Of a stretch of DNA of 33,860 nucleotides, positions 8,401 to 14,847 are shown piece by piece (the first letter of the stretch is position 1; each line of letters opens with the position of its first letter). Location: positions 1 to 33,860 of the forward strand of contig JAGFJK010000474.1 in NCBI GenBank assembly GCA_024102795.1, read 5' to 3'. The stretch is from Pirellulaceae bacterium. GTDB lineage: Bacteria > Planctomycetota > Planctomycetia > Pirellulales > Pirellulaceae. The notes beneath the pieces were generated by a model. That model saw only the letters and a program-made list of their open reading frames with translations, was not told where the DNA came from and made no database searches. A program made the translations under genes and the position numbers.

Positions 8401-10620
8401 GCCGGCCGACGCTCCGCCAATTCCGTCCAGGTGCGTCAAGGTTCCGGGGCCTCCGCCCGTGACGGAAGCGCCCGGCGACACTCGCACTCCGTGCTGGAAG
8501 CCTCCGGCGAAGTTCCCGCCGCGGCCTTGAATGTCGATGTTGCCTCCCGTGGAACTCACGCTGCCGGCCACATCCACTCCGACAAAGTCGCCTGGCAAGG
8601 GTCCTCCCGTCCGATTACCGTACAGCCGGATCGGCCCGCCGGCCGAAGCCAGTGAACCACCTGCCGTGATGCCCACCGACCGGGTCGCTTGCAGGTCGAT
8701 CATGCCCGTGCCACTGGTGGCCACGTCGCCCCAGACCAGGATCCATTCCGCGTCGGCGACCACGTGCCGGTTGGCGGCGAAGGTGTAGTTGGCTACCAGA
8801 TCCACAGTGTCGTTGCCGTCCGCGTCGACGGTCAGCGAACCGAGGAACGCGCTGTCGATGCCGTTGACGCTCACCGCGTCGCTGCCGCCGCCGTTGAACG
8901 TCTGGATGGTCAGCGAGTTGGACGGGTTGTTGAACGTGACCGACTCGGACAGCGTCGAGTCGATCGTCATCCTGCCATCCGCGCCGCCAGAATCGGTCAG
9001 CGTGATCGACTCCACGCCGCCCAGAAAATCGAATACCAGGTCGGTATAGGCGTTGTTGTCGTCGACCGGTTCGAGACCCGTGTAACTGATGAAGTTGGAG
9101 CCGGCCTGGATCTGGCCGCTATCTGCCGAAAGCAGCGTGTGCAGGCCGGACGCGAAGGTGCCGCCAGTCAGCGATAACGAATCACTGCCAGCCGGACCGC
9201 CATCGTAGTACAGCGCCCTGCCCAGGTTGTTGGCCAGGTCGACGGTCAGCGCGTCGTCGCCGCCAAACGTGTTGACAATGATATTGCCCGTGAAGCTGGC
9301 CAGTGGCACCCGCACGGTGTCGGTCAGGTTGCCCGTGCCCACCGTGGTCCCGATCACTCGACCGGGATCGGTGATCACCAGTTCTCCGGTGCCCGAGTCG
9401 AATGAAATCGTCAAGTCGTCGTTCTTGGGCGCCACATCCACAATCACCAGGTCATTGCCGACCACGTTGATGGTGGTTTCGGGCGGCGTGCCGGACTCCA
9501 CGGCCCCCACGTCGACCGCCGCACCCTGAAAGCGGGGAAGCCCTCGCTGGTCGGTGGTCAAACCCACCAACATGGCTTGCGCGTCGCTGCCGGCGTCGAT
9601 TGCCAAGCTGCCCGGCAGCAAGTCGTGGGTCGGCGTGGGGCCGCCGTTGCTCTGCAGGGGCCCCAGCAGCGGACTGACACCCACCTGGTTGCCGTTGACG
9701 CCGTGGGTCAGCCCGCCGGAGGACCCCGCGTCGCCGATCACATTATGGCTGCTGGACAGGTCGAAGGGCGTGTTGGCAAACGAAACGCCCAGGTCGCTTG
9801 GTGCTCCGCCCGTCAGCGTGTTGCCGGACACGATCGTATTGTGCAGCGTGAAGCTGCCTTGCGAATTGCTCGCTCCGCCTCCGCCGAAATCCGCGACATT
9901 GTTGACGATTGTCGAGTTCACCACGGTGGTCGGCGCGTTGCTGAAGATCCCGCCTCCGGAGCCCCCGGCCGTATTGCCGCTGATCGTGCTGTTGACCACC
10001 AGGACGTCGGTCGCAATGCAGCAGACGTGGATCGCCCCGCCTTGCGAGTTGGTCGAATTGCCGGTGAAGGTGCTGTTACTGATCGACAATGCGTCTATGT
10101 TGAGAACGCGAATCGCACCTCCGTTGCTTCCCTCGTTGTTCGTGAACAGACTGTTGCTGACGTTCAGCACCACACCTGAGTCCGACGCGTCGATCGCCCC
10201 GCCCTCGGAGCCGCCCGTCACACCTCGCGTCACGTGAAGTCCGTTGACATTCACCGTAATGCCACTGGCAGCCACGTCGAACACGATATCGTTGCCCAGG
10301 CCGTCAACCGTCAATTGATCGGCCCCCGGACCGTTGATCGTCAGATCGCCGGTGATCTGAATCCGAGGACCGGTCAGCGAAATCGTCTGACCGGACAGGG
10401 CCGGAGCGAAGTCAATGGTATCGGCGCCGCCGGCGCCGTTCGCGTCCAGCACCGCTTGCCTTAAACTGCCCGCGCCGCTGTCCGCCGTGTTCATGACCGT
10501 GAACGTCGCCAGCAGGCGGCGATCCTCCAGCGGCTCCAGCCGAAGGCGGCGCCGCGTGGCGGAGCGGCGAGCCTTTCGCGGGGACGTTGCCTGCAGGGAC
10601 GACGAGCCGTAGGGAAGCAT
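5452..10620 (-). CDS. Giant LEPR-XLL-type surface protein with beta-helix, glycine-rich repeats and RTX-like calcium repeats
   Basis: A 1722-residue protein. The N-terminus is basic and carries LEPLEDRRLLA (28-38), a match to the LEPR-XLL motif found at the start of many large planctomycete exported proteins. Residues about 38-375 resemble parallel beta-helix/choice-of-anchor Q proteins (GSLRQAVLDANGAGGADTI, then NGGPTPTHDLLPGSLAIDAG). Residues about 690-1045 are a run of glycine-rich repeats of roughly 40 residues alternating ITSSGGNVQVTG-like and ISAGGMGTVLVQG-like units. Residues about 1480-1665 contain many GGxGxDxLxG nonapeptides typical of RTX calcium-binding repeats. There is no C-terminal membrane helix or PEP-CTERM motif. 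ATG 10620 is preceded by GGAG. It is likely a secreted adhesin or matrix protein. Neighbours give no substrate, and the gene appears to stand alone. Confidence 0.9.
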   Translation of the reverse strand: MLPYGSSSLQATSPRKARRSATRRRLRLEPLEDRRLLATFTVMNTADSGAGSLRQAVLDANGAGGADTIDFAPALSGQTISLTGPRIQITGDLTINGPGADQLTVDGLGNDIVFDVAASGITVNVNGLHVTRGVTGGSEGGAIDASDSGVVLNVSNSLFTNNEGSNGGAIRVLNIDALSISNSTFTGNSTNSQGGAIHVCCIATDVLVVNSTISGNTAGGSGGGIFSNAPTTVVNSTIVNNVADFGGGGASNSQGSFTLHNTIVSGNTLTGGAPSDLGVSFANTPFDLSSSHNVIGDAGSSGGLTHGVNGNQVGVSPLLGPLQSNGGPTPTHDLLPGSLAIDAGSDAQAMLVGLTTDQRGLPRFQGAAVDVGAVESGTPPETTINVVGNDLVIVDVAPKNDDLTISFDSGTGELVITDPGRVIGTTVGTGNLTDTVRVPLASFTGNIIVNTFGGDDALTVDLANNLGRALYYDGGPAGSDSLSLTGGTFASGLHTLLSADSGQIQAGSNFISYTGLEPVDDNNAYTDLVFDFLGGVESITLTDSGGADGRMTIDSTLSESVTFNNPSNSLTIQTFNGGGSDAVSVNGIDSAFLGSLTVDADGNDTVDLVANYTFAANRHVVADAEWILVWGDVATSGTGMIDLQATRSVGITAGGSLASAGGPIRLYGNRTGGPLPGDFVGVDVAGSVSSTGGNIDIQGRGGNFAGGFQHGVRVSPGASVTGGGPGTLTHLDGIGGASAGGVNFGVLLTGAGAMVTSTGGAVELDGVGGGVGALGTHYGVAVEGGAVVSSGGTGLVDVTGTGGSGSGGGANGGVRVHNAGSRITSSGGNVQVTGFGASGSNGVGVEAANGGEISAGGMGTVLVQGTGAAGTSNSNAGVFVGGSNARITSSGGTVTVIGQGGGIGSSGINYGVQVWTGGAISAGAGGHVIVQGTGGGQTGNGNSGVVVYDTGAIQTVSGNVVLTGQGGGTGGAGGNYGAIVAAGGTVVAGGTGTVQVLGTGGLGSATFPNHGVEVNVSSSSIQSNAGNIWITGVAGAGAGSVDLNMSGSGFISAGGSADVIVNANSIAITSTNSIAAVADDVNLLPRTAGTSVDLGGADAPGTLGLTDSELDRVFADVLRIGDAATGPIQVSAPVSPANVNTLSLTTGAAVSDSNPGGVDLTVPNLAIAAVSGIGASDPLETSVSQLAVLNASSGDVQLDNSAGGSLAITTVDALVGIVNLGADHVRLTADDLDVLQPISATTGNIELFSSHATRTIGLGSAGPVKGSGFDGTSAAFALTDAELDLITTSGQRRVIGFGGSEQFNVHYGGTDTQPLFVLGAAGEDQFFVAPAATMPINLDGGTPSAPALPGDTLHLDMSGAVPVVIVDTIGGYAISASTATINFVEMETLDLCDDSGEIDNADIGDLYVRTTGDNERITFTSWNDTGVKLRIDNMTAGTSTTYPQHFGLVGGLQSLSQLLVYAQGGDDLVSVAAHVVDAGLNPIPVEFHGEEGNDYLTGANADDILVGGPGNDRVLGGEGNNQLFGDGNLFDMSGQLIEAMTDGDDYLAGRGGADRLWGGGANDRLIGGDGDDVVNGGSGDDLLDGGLGTDVLRGEDGNDTLSGGFGHDLLLGGAGNDQLFGRQDNDLLIGGAGADYLRGDAGNDLLIAGTTDQDNATDAALLALLAAWSSGGNDSTSGHAADADSDTLLGDTGVDTFWADILPLPAFDMVVLEPGELVQDEL

Positions 10621-10837
10621 GCCAAGGCTCCAAGTGGAAAAAGGGCGGCGGGCGAGGATCGGTGGGGAGGGTGCGCAAATTCAGCGCCTGCCACCCCCAT
10701 GGCCCGGCAGTGCAATTTGCCGACCATGTTCGGCAGGGTAAGCAGACGCCGCACCGCTGGCTATACTAATCCCCGTACCGTGACCACGCAACTTTCCCGT
10801 CTGGCTTCGCCAGCCAACTGCCTGGGAAAATGGGCGG
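10621..10837. other. Divergent intergenic region (surface protein / XPB helicase)
   Basis: This region should hold promoters for both directions. A TATACT (10762-10767) could be a -10 box for the helicase gene, but no good -35 is seen at the right spacing. TGCCGA-6-TCGGCA (10718-10735) is an inverted repeat that could bind a regulator. A CTGGC-TTC-GCCAG hairpin (10801-10813) lies 25 bases before the helicase ATG. Confidence 0.35.
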
Positions 10838-12226
10838 ATGCTGGAACTGACCTTCGACCAGGGAACCTTGTTGCTGCGCGGCGTATCGCGTCAAAGCCTG
10901 GCGCGGCTGGAGGAGTCCGCGCCGTGGGTCTGGGATCCGCGGGTTGGCCAGTGGCGGTGCGACGCGCTGTACTACCGGGCGATATGCGATCGGCTGAATG
11001 CGGCCGGGTTTCACTGGACGGACCGGGTGCCGGCCTGGCATGCTGTCCAGTGGCCTCGCCTGGCGATTCATCCGCTGCGCGCCGATCAGCGGTCGGCCTT
11101 GGATAGCTGGTGGACGACGCAGCAAGGCTGCATCGTCATGCCCACCGGCACGGGCAAGACCGAGGTGGCACTGGCGATCATGGCTCGCTCGGCCACTTCG
11201 ACGCTGGTCGTGGCGCCGGTCCGCGATCTGATGTATCAGTGGCATCGTCGCATCCTGTCGGGACTGGGATTCGACGCGGGGATCATCGGTGACAATCTAT
11301 TCCAGGTGCGGCCCGTGTCGGCGACCACCTATGACAGCGCCTGCATCCACATGGACCGCCTGGGCAACCAGTTTGAATTGATCGTGTTCGACGAGTGCCA
11401 TCATCTGCCAGGCGAGATCCGGCGGGACGCGGCGCGAATGAGCGCCGCGCCGCGGCGGCTGGGGTTGACCGCTACTCCCGAACGGGCCGACGGCCGGCAC
11501 GCCGACCTGGACTGGCTGATCGGACCGACCGTGTACCACCTGAGAATCGCGGAAGCCCGCGGCGCGACGCTGGCCGACTACGACGTGGTGCGCATCCCGG
11601 TGCACTTGTCGGACGACGAGCAGCGGCGGTACGACGAGTGTTCAAGGACCGTTCGCCAGTACGTGGCCGAACGTCGCAAGGATGATCCGCAGTTCACCTG
11701 GCAGTCGCTGTGCGGCGAATCGGCCGCGGCGCCCGCCGCTCGCCACGCGCTGCGGGCCTGGCATGCCAAGAAGTCGATCGAGGACCGGGCCGTGGAAAAG
11801 CTGCGGGTGCTGGAAGACATCTTTCGCCTGCACAGCGGCGAGCCGTGCCTGGTCTTCGCCGGCTCGAATGCCATGGCCCGCGATGTGTCGCTGCGGTTCC
11901 TCATCCCTTGCCTGCTGAACCACTGCGGCAAGCACGAGCGGCGCGAGGTGCTGGAGGGTCTGGCCGCCGGTCGCTATCCGGCGCTGGTGGCCAACCAGGT
12001 ATTGGACGAAGGCGTGGACTTGCCCGAGGTGAAGGTGGCGATCGTCATCGGCGGCAGCGCGTCCACTCGCCAGGCCAAGCAGCGGCTGGGACGCGTGCTG
12101 CGCAAGAGCGGCAACGTGCGGGCTCGATTGTATGAAATCGTCTGCGCGGATACGGGCGAGGAGCAGCGGTCGCGCAAGCGCAGGAGCAGCGATGCTTACC
12201 AGGGAACTCGCCATCGCCGCCTATGA
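10838..12226 (+). CDS. xpb: XPB/Rad25-like SF2 DNA helicase
   Basis: A 462-residue superfamily 2 helicase of the XPB type. Motifs: Walker A MPTGTGKTE (101-109), Walker B box DECH (185-188), motif III LTATPER (210-216), motif V NQVLDEGVDLP (386-396) and motif VI QRLGRVLR (415-422). An N-terminal domain of ~75 residues resembles the damage-recognition part of archaeal XPB. The XPB-specific RED triad after motif III reads RAD (216-218), so the acidic residue in the middle is replaced. By homology with archaeal XPB it should unwind DNA from the 3' side during excision repair. It overlaps the Bax1 gene by 35 bases, implying coupled translation. The ATG at 10838 fits the family length. Confidence 0.9.
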   Translation: MLELTFDQGTLLLRGVSRQSLARLEESAPWVWDPRVGQWRCDALYYRAICDRLNAAGFHWTDRVPAWHAVQWPRLAIHPLRADQRSALDSWWTTQQGCIVMPTGTGKTEVALAIMARSATSTLVVAPVRDLMYQWHRRILSGLGFDAGIIGDNLFQVRPVSATTYDSACIHMDRLGNQFELIVFDECHHLPGEIRRDAARMSAAPRRLGLTATPERADGRHADLDWLIGPTVYHLRIAEARGATLADYDVVRIPVHLSDDEQRRYDECSRTVRQYVAERRKDDPQFTWQSLCGESAAAPAARHALRAWHAKKSIEDRAVEKLRVLEDIFRLHSGEPCLVFAGSNAMARDVSLRFLIPCLLNHCGKHERREVLEGLAAGRYPALVANQVLDEGVDLPEVKVAIVIGGSASTRQAKQRLGRVLRKSGNVRARLYEIVCADTGEEQRSRKRRSSDAYQGTRHRRL

Positions 12227-13424
12227 CCTGCAGCGCGGCGAACTGATTCCGGATCGGCTCACGCAGCGCACCCACGCGCGCTATCTGCGGCACGCCGAGC
12301 GCGCGGTTCGAGTCTACCGCCGGGGACAAGGCCGCACTCGCCGCGAACTGCACGGCGACGTCCACCGGCTGTTCGCCGCCGAGGAGGACTGCCCCGCCCG
12401 GCGGATCGACGCCCTCTGCAAATTGCTGGACGATGCCAGCCAATACGCTCGCGACCGCCGCGGTCGAGCGGCGGCGTTGCGGCGCGAGGTGTTTCAGCAG
12501 GCCGCCTTGCGACATCCGCTGGTCACTCAGCCCGACCGCCTGTTCGAATCGCGGGAGGCGGCCGTCAAACAGCAACTGGCCGAAAAGCTGGGACAGACCT
12601 GGCCGGAGGTCGAACGCCAGTTGTTCGCCGACGTGATCGACTTCCACCGGCTGTGCCGCTTCGACCCGGAAATGGACGGCCGGTCGCTGCTGGCCCGCTA
12701 CAACGTGGCTCAAGTGCAGGCCGCATTGTACGGCGCGGCGGCGATGACCGTCTGGGCCAGCGAGGACTTCAAGACGATCGTGCGCTACGCCAAACTGGCT
12801 CGCCTGATGCATACGATCCAGCGCGACGGGCCCGCCGCCTACCGCATGCAGTTCGATGGTCCCGCCTCGGCGCTCCGCGGCACGCGGCGATACGGTGTCG
12901 CCATGGCCCGCTTCCTGCCGGCACTGCTTGCCTGCCGCGACTGGCGCATGCAGGCCCGGATCCCCGCGCGCCGCGGCGACTGGACGTGGCGGCTGCGGTT
13001 GACCTCCCAGGACGGTCTGCACAGCCATCTGCCAAGTCCCGATGAGTTTGATTCGACCGTGGAATGCCAGTTCGCCGAGCAGTGGGGAGCCGATCCGCGC
13101 GAAGGCTGGACGCTGGAACGGGAAAGCGAACTGCTGCATTGCGGCCAGAAGGTGTTCGTGCCGGACTTCGTCCTGCGGCACCAGGACGGCCGCGCCGTGC
13201 TGCTGGAGGTGGTCGGCTTCTGGACGCCGGAGTATCTGCAGGCCAAGCTGCAAACGCTGGAACTGTTTCGTTCCCATTCGATCCTGCTGGCCGTGGACCA
13301 GCAACCGCGAGCGGCCGCCGACTACCTGGGCAAGTTGTCGCGCGCCGCCGCGGCCGTGATTCCCTACAAGACCCGGCTCAAAGTGCAGGACGTGCTGGCG
13401 GCGGTGCAGAGTCAGGTCGGGTGA
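12192..13424 (+). CDS. bax1: Bax1-like (DUF790) nuclease, partner of XPB
   Basis: A 410-residue protein of the DUF790 family, which includes archaeal Bax1 (binds archaeal XPB), a structure-specific endonuclease that works with XPB. The N-terminus MLTRELAIAAYDLQRGELIP and the central FHRLCRFDPE...ARYNVAQVQAALYGA (151-182) look like the family. The C-terminal third carries a PD-(D/E)XK-like core: VPDF with D325, then LLEVVGFW with E339, then K352. The start is ATG 12192, not the upstream ATG 12132, because residues before it are low-complexity Arg/Ala/Ser encoded within the helicase gene. The 35-base overlap with the helicase strongly suggests a stable helicase-nuclease pair for nucleotide excision-like repair. 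No other repair gene is adjacent. Confidence 0.9.
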   Translation: MLTRELAIAAYDLQRGELIPDRLTQRTHARYLRHAERAVRVYRRGQGRTRRELHGDVHRLFAAEEDCPARRIDALCKLLDDASQYARDRRGRAAALRREVFQQAALRHPLVTQPDRLFESREAAVKQQLAEKLGQTWPEVERQLFADVIDFHRLCRFDPEMDGRSLLARYNVAQVQAALYGAAAMTVWASEDFKTIVRYAKLARLMHTIQRDGPAAYRMQFDGPASALRGTRRYGVAMARFLPALLACRDWRMQARIPARRGDWTWRLRLTSQDGLHSHLPSPDEFDSTVECQFAEQWGADPREGWTLERESELLHCGQKVFVPDFVLRHQDGRAVLLEVVGFWTPEYLQAKLQTLELFRSHSILLAVDQQPRAAADYLGKLSRAAAAVIPYKTRLKVQDVLAAVQSQVG

Positions 13425-13538
13425 CTTCGTCTTCTGGCGAGCCCTGGGTCGGCCAGTTGCGCCGCGCAGAACATCGCCACTTAAGTCGAAAGTCTTTGCC
13501 ACATGTAGCCCGGCGCGTCAGCCAGGCCGATCCCGCGC
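13425..13538. other. Convergent intergenic region with a dispersed-motif copy
   Basis: Spacer between the Bax1 stop and the stop of the minus-strand aldolase-like gene. It contains one copy (13507-13526) of the ~20-base motif also seen at 30270-30317. No gene is seen. Confidence 0.5.
13507..13526 (+). repeat. Dispersed ~20-bp motif, copy 1
   Basis: AGCCCGGCGCGTCAGCCAGG. Related copies lie at 30270-30289 and 30298-30317 with the approximate consensus ARCCCGRCKCGWSAGCSAGG. All three lie in gaps between convergent genes. I recall similar motifs in other planctomycete genomes, but cannot confirm that here. Confidence 0.5.
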
Positions 13539-14543
13539 TCAGGTCAGTCGCAGGTCGTCTTCCAGCGAGCGATGCGGCGCGATGCCGGCGGTCTGCAGTG
13601 CGCCATGGTAGGCTCGCACCGCCTCGAACGGCGACAGCTCGTCGTCCGCCACGCGGCGCAGCAAGCGGACAAACGCCAACTGATCCTCGGCGTGATTGAT
13701 CTTGCGGCCGAACAGGGCCACGCGGGCTCCGTACCGCTTCGCTTCCCACAGCAGGTGAAACGCGTCGTGCGTTGTGCCGGCCGATCCGCCCAGGATGCCG
13801 ACGACAATCGTCCGATCGTACTGCACCAGCGCCTCCATGGCGGCCGGGCCAAAGTACGGGATCTTCAAGAACAGCGGCCGCCCGCGGCGGGGAATTCCGG
13901 CCAGGCAGCGGACGATGCAGTCGTTCACATAGCGGCCGACGTCGGCCGGCGGATGCGGGCCGCATGCGTTGGGGGCGAACACTTCCAGAAAGTGCCGGAA
14001 CCCCCGCAGTTCAGCCTCCAGGCGGAAACCGCGATACGCTTCCAGGGCTTCGCGGTCCCGCTGCGCATCGTTGTTGAACGTGATCGAATACAGGCCCAGG
14101 TTGGCGCCGCGCGCCCGCTCTTCGGGAGTGCCGTGCTGGTGCCCGCACTGAATGTCATCGATGGTCGAAGTGCGGAACGGCAACGACGGCTGGCTGCTGT
14201 AACGTCCGCTCATGCCGCACCAGATGTCGGTCGTATCGTTGGCCCGCACGGCGGGCGTGACCGGGCTGTTGTCGAACAGCCGCTCCTCGATCGTCAGCCG
14301 CTGGCTGGTGCTGGCACTCATCAGCATGATGTCCACCGCCTCGGCGCGGACCAGGTCCCGCATGAACTGCCGATACTGTTCCAGGCTGCGAAACCGCTCG
14401 CGCCCCTCGGCGTCCCGTCCCGCGGGGCCGGGTGCGGCGATGCCCAGGCCCATGTCCGCGTCCTTGGCGTCGGCCAGGATGAACTCCTTGCAGTCGGGGT
14501 CCGAGAGGATACGTTCCAGTTTGCGATCGAGCAACTTCTGCAT
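13539..14543 (-). CDS. Putative DhnA-like class I aldolase / beta-alpha barrel protein
   Basis: A 334-residue protein resembling the DhnA/fructose-bisphosphate aldolase class I barrel. Features: FILADAKDADMG (21-32), LFLKIPYFGP (224-233) with K227 as a candidate Schiff-base lysine, VVGILGGSAGTTHDAF (247-262) as a glycine-rich phosphate-binding loop, and ARVALFGRKINHAEDQ (273-288). No signal peptide, so cytoplasmic. The substrate is unknown; the match is by motif and spacing only. ATG 14543 was taken because the frame upstream (to 14795) is low-complexity and overlaps a repeat, but no strong ribosome site precedes it, so the start is uncertain. Followed after 301 bases of spacer by the hydrolase gene on the same strand. 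Confidence 0.6.
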   Translation of the reverse strand: MQKLLDRKLERILSDPDCKEFILADAKDADMGLGIAAPGPAGRDAEGRERFRSLEQYRQFMRDLVRAEAVDIMLMSASTSQRLTIEERLFDNSPVTPAVRANDTTDIWCGMSGRYSSQPSLPFRTSTIDDIQCGHQHGTPEERARGANLGLYSITFNNDAQRDREALEAYRGFRLEAELRGFRHFLEVFAPNACGPHPPADVGRYVNDCIVRCLAGIPRRGRPLFLKIPYFGPAAMEALVQYDRTIVVGILGGSAGTTHDAFHLLWEAKRYGARVALFGRKINHAEDQLAFVRLLRRVADDELSPFEAVRAYHGALQTAGIAPHRSLEDDLRLT

Positions 14544-14675
14544 CTGCGGATACTCGTTTCGAATTCGGACGTTGCCCTGGCGCGGCTCGGCGCGCGGGCG
14601 GCCCCGTTGAGCGGCCTGGGGGACGACGCCAGGGCCGGGATCCTGCGGCGAAAGTATCAGCCCGAGGGGATCGAC

Positions 14676-14698
14676 ACAAGCCGGCGGGATTCGAAGAA
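14676..14698 (+). repeat. 23-bp dispersed repeat, copy 1
   Basis: ACAAGCCGGCGGGATTCG plus AAGAA, identical over 23 bases to 19691-19713. The copies are in the same orientation and both are intergenic. The second directly follows the 72-bp tandem repeat. Confidence 0.65.
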
Positions 14699-14801
14699 GG
14701 GGAGGGAGCCAGAAGTAATAGCCTGAGTCCTTGTCGTCTATCCGAGTGATGAAACGTCGTGAACCGTTACCATCACACGCACATCGCCGCTGCACGCGCT
14801 G

Positions 14802-14818
14802 CTTTCGCGGAGCGAAAG
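14802..14818 (-). repeat. Short hairpin CTTTCGC-GGA-GCGAAAG
   Basis: A perfect 7-bp stem with a 3-base loop, 27 bases past the stop of the minus-strand hydrolase gene in the transcription sense opposite to it (i.e. upstream of the next element). I recall similar GCGAAAG hairpins in planctomycete spacers. It may be an RNA-end or REP-like element. Confidence 0.45.
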
Positions 14819-14822
14819 GCGA

Positions 14823-14847
14823 CTATCTGGCAACTATCCGGCAACTA
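14823..14847 (+). repeat. 11-bp tandem repeat at a gene end
   Basis: CTATCTGGCAA followed by CTATCCGGCAA and CTA, 2.3 copies with one mismatch. The final CTA is the complement of the TAG stop of the minus-strand hydrolase gene, so the repeat begins exactly at the gene end. Confidence 0.5.

Larger units (their letters stand above)
14544..14844. other. Repeat-rich intergenic region, no gene
   Basis: About 300 bases between the hydrolase stop and the aldolase-like start, both minus strand. It holds a 23-base exact dispersed repeat (14676-14698), a hairpin (14802-14818) and an 11-base tandem unit (14823-14847) that reaches into the hydrolase stop codon. No open frame looks real. Confidence 0.5.

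Noticed and set aside
7490..8550. CRISPR-like repeats on the DNA level
   Set aside because: The repeats are coding glycine-rich units in frame with the large protein, with varied spacing and no cas genes.
6157..8655. 832-codon plus-strand open frame
   Set aside because: Antisense to the repeat region of the 1722-residue protein, with no recognisable domains.
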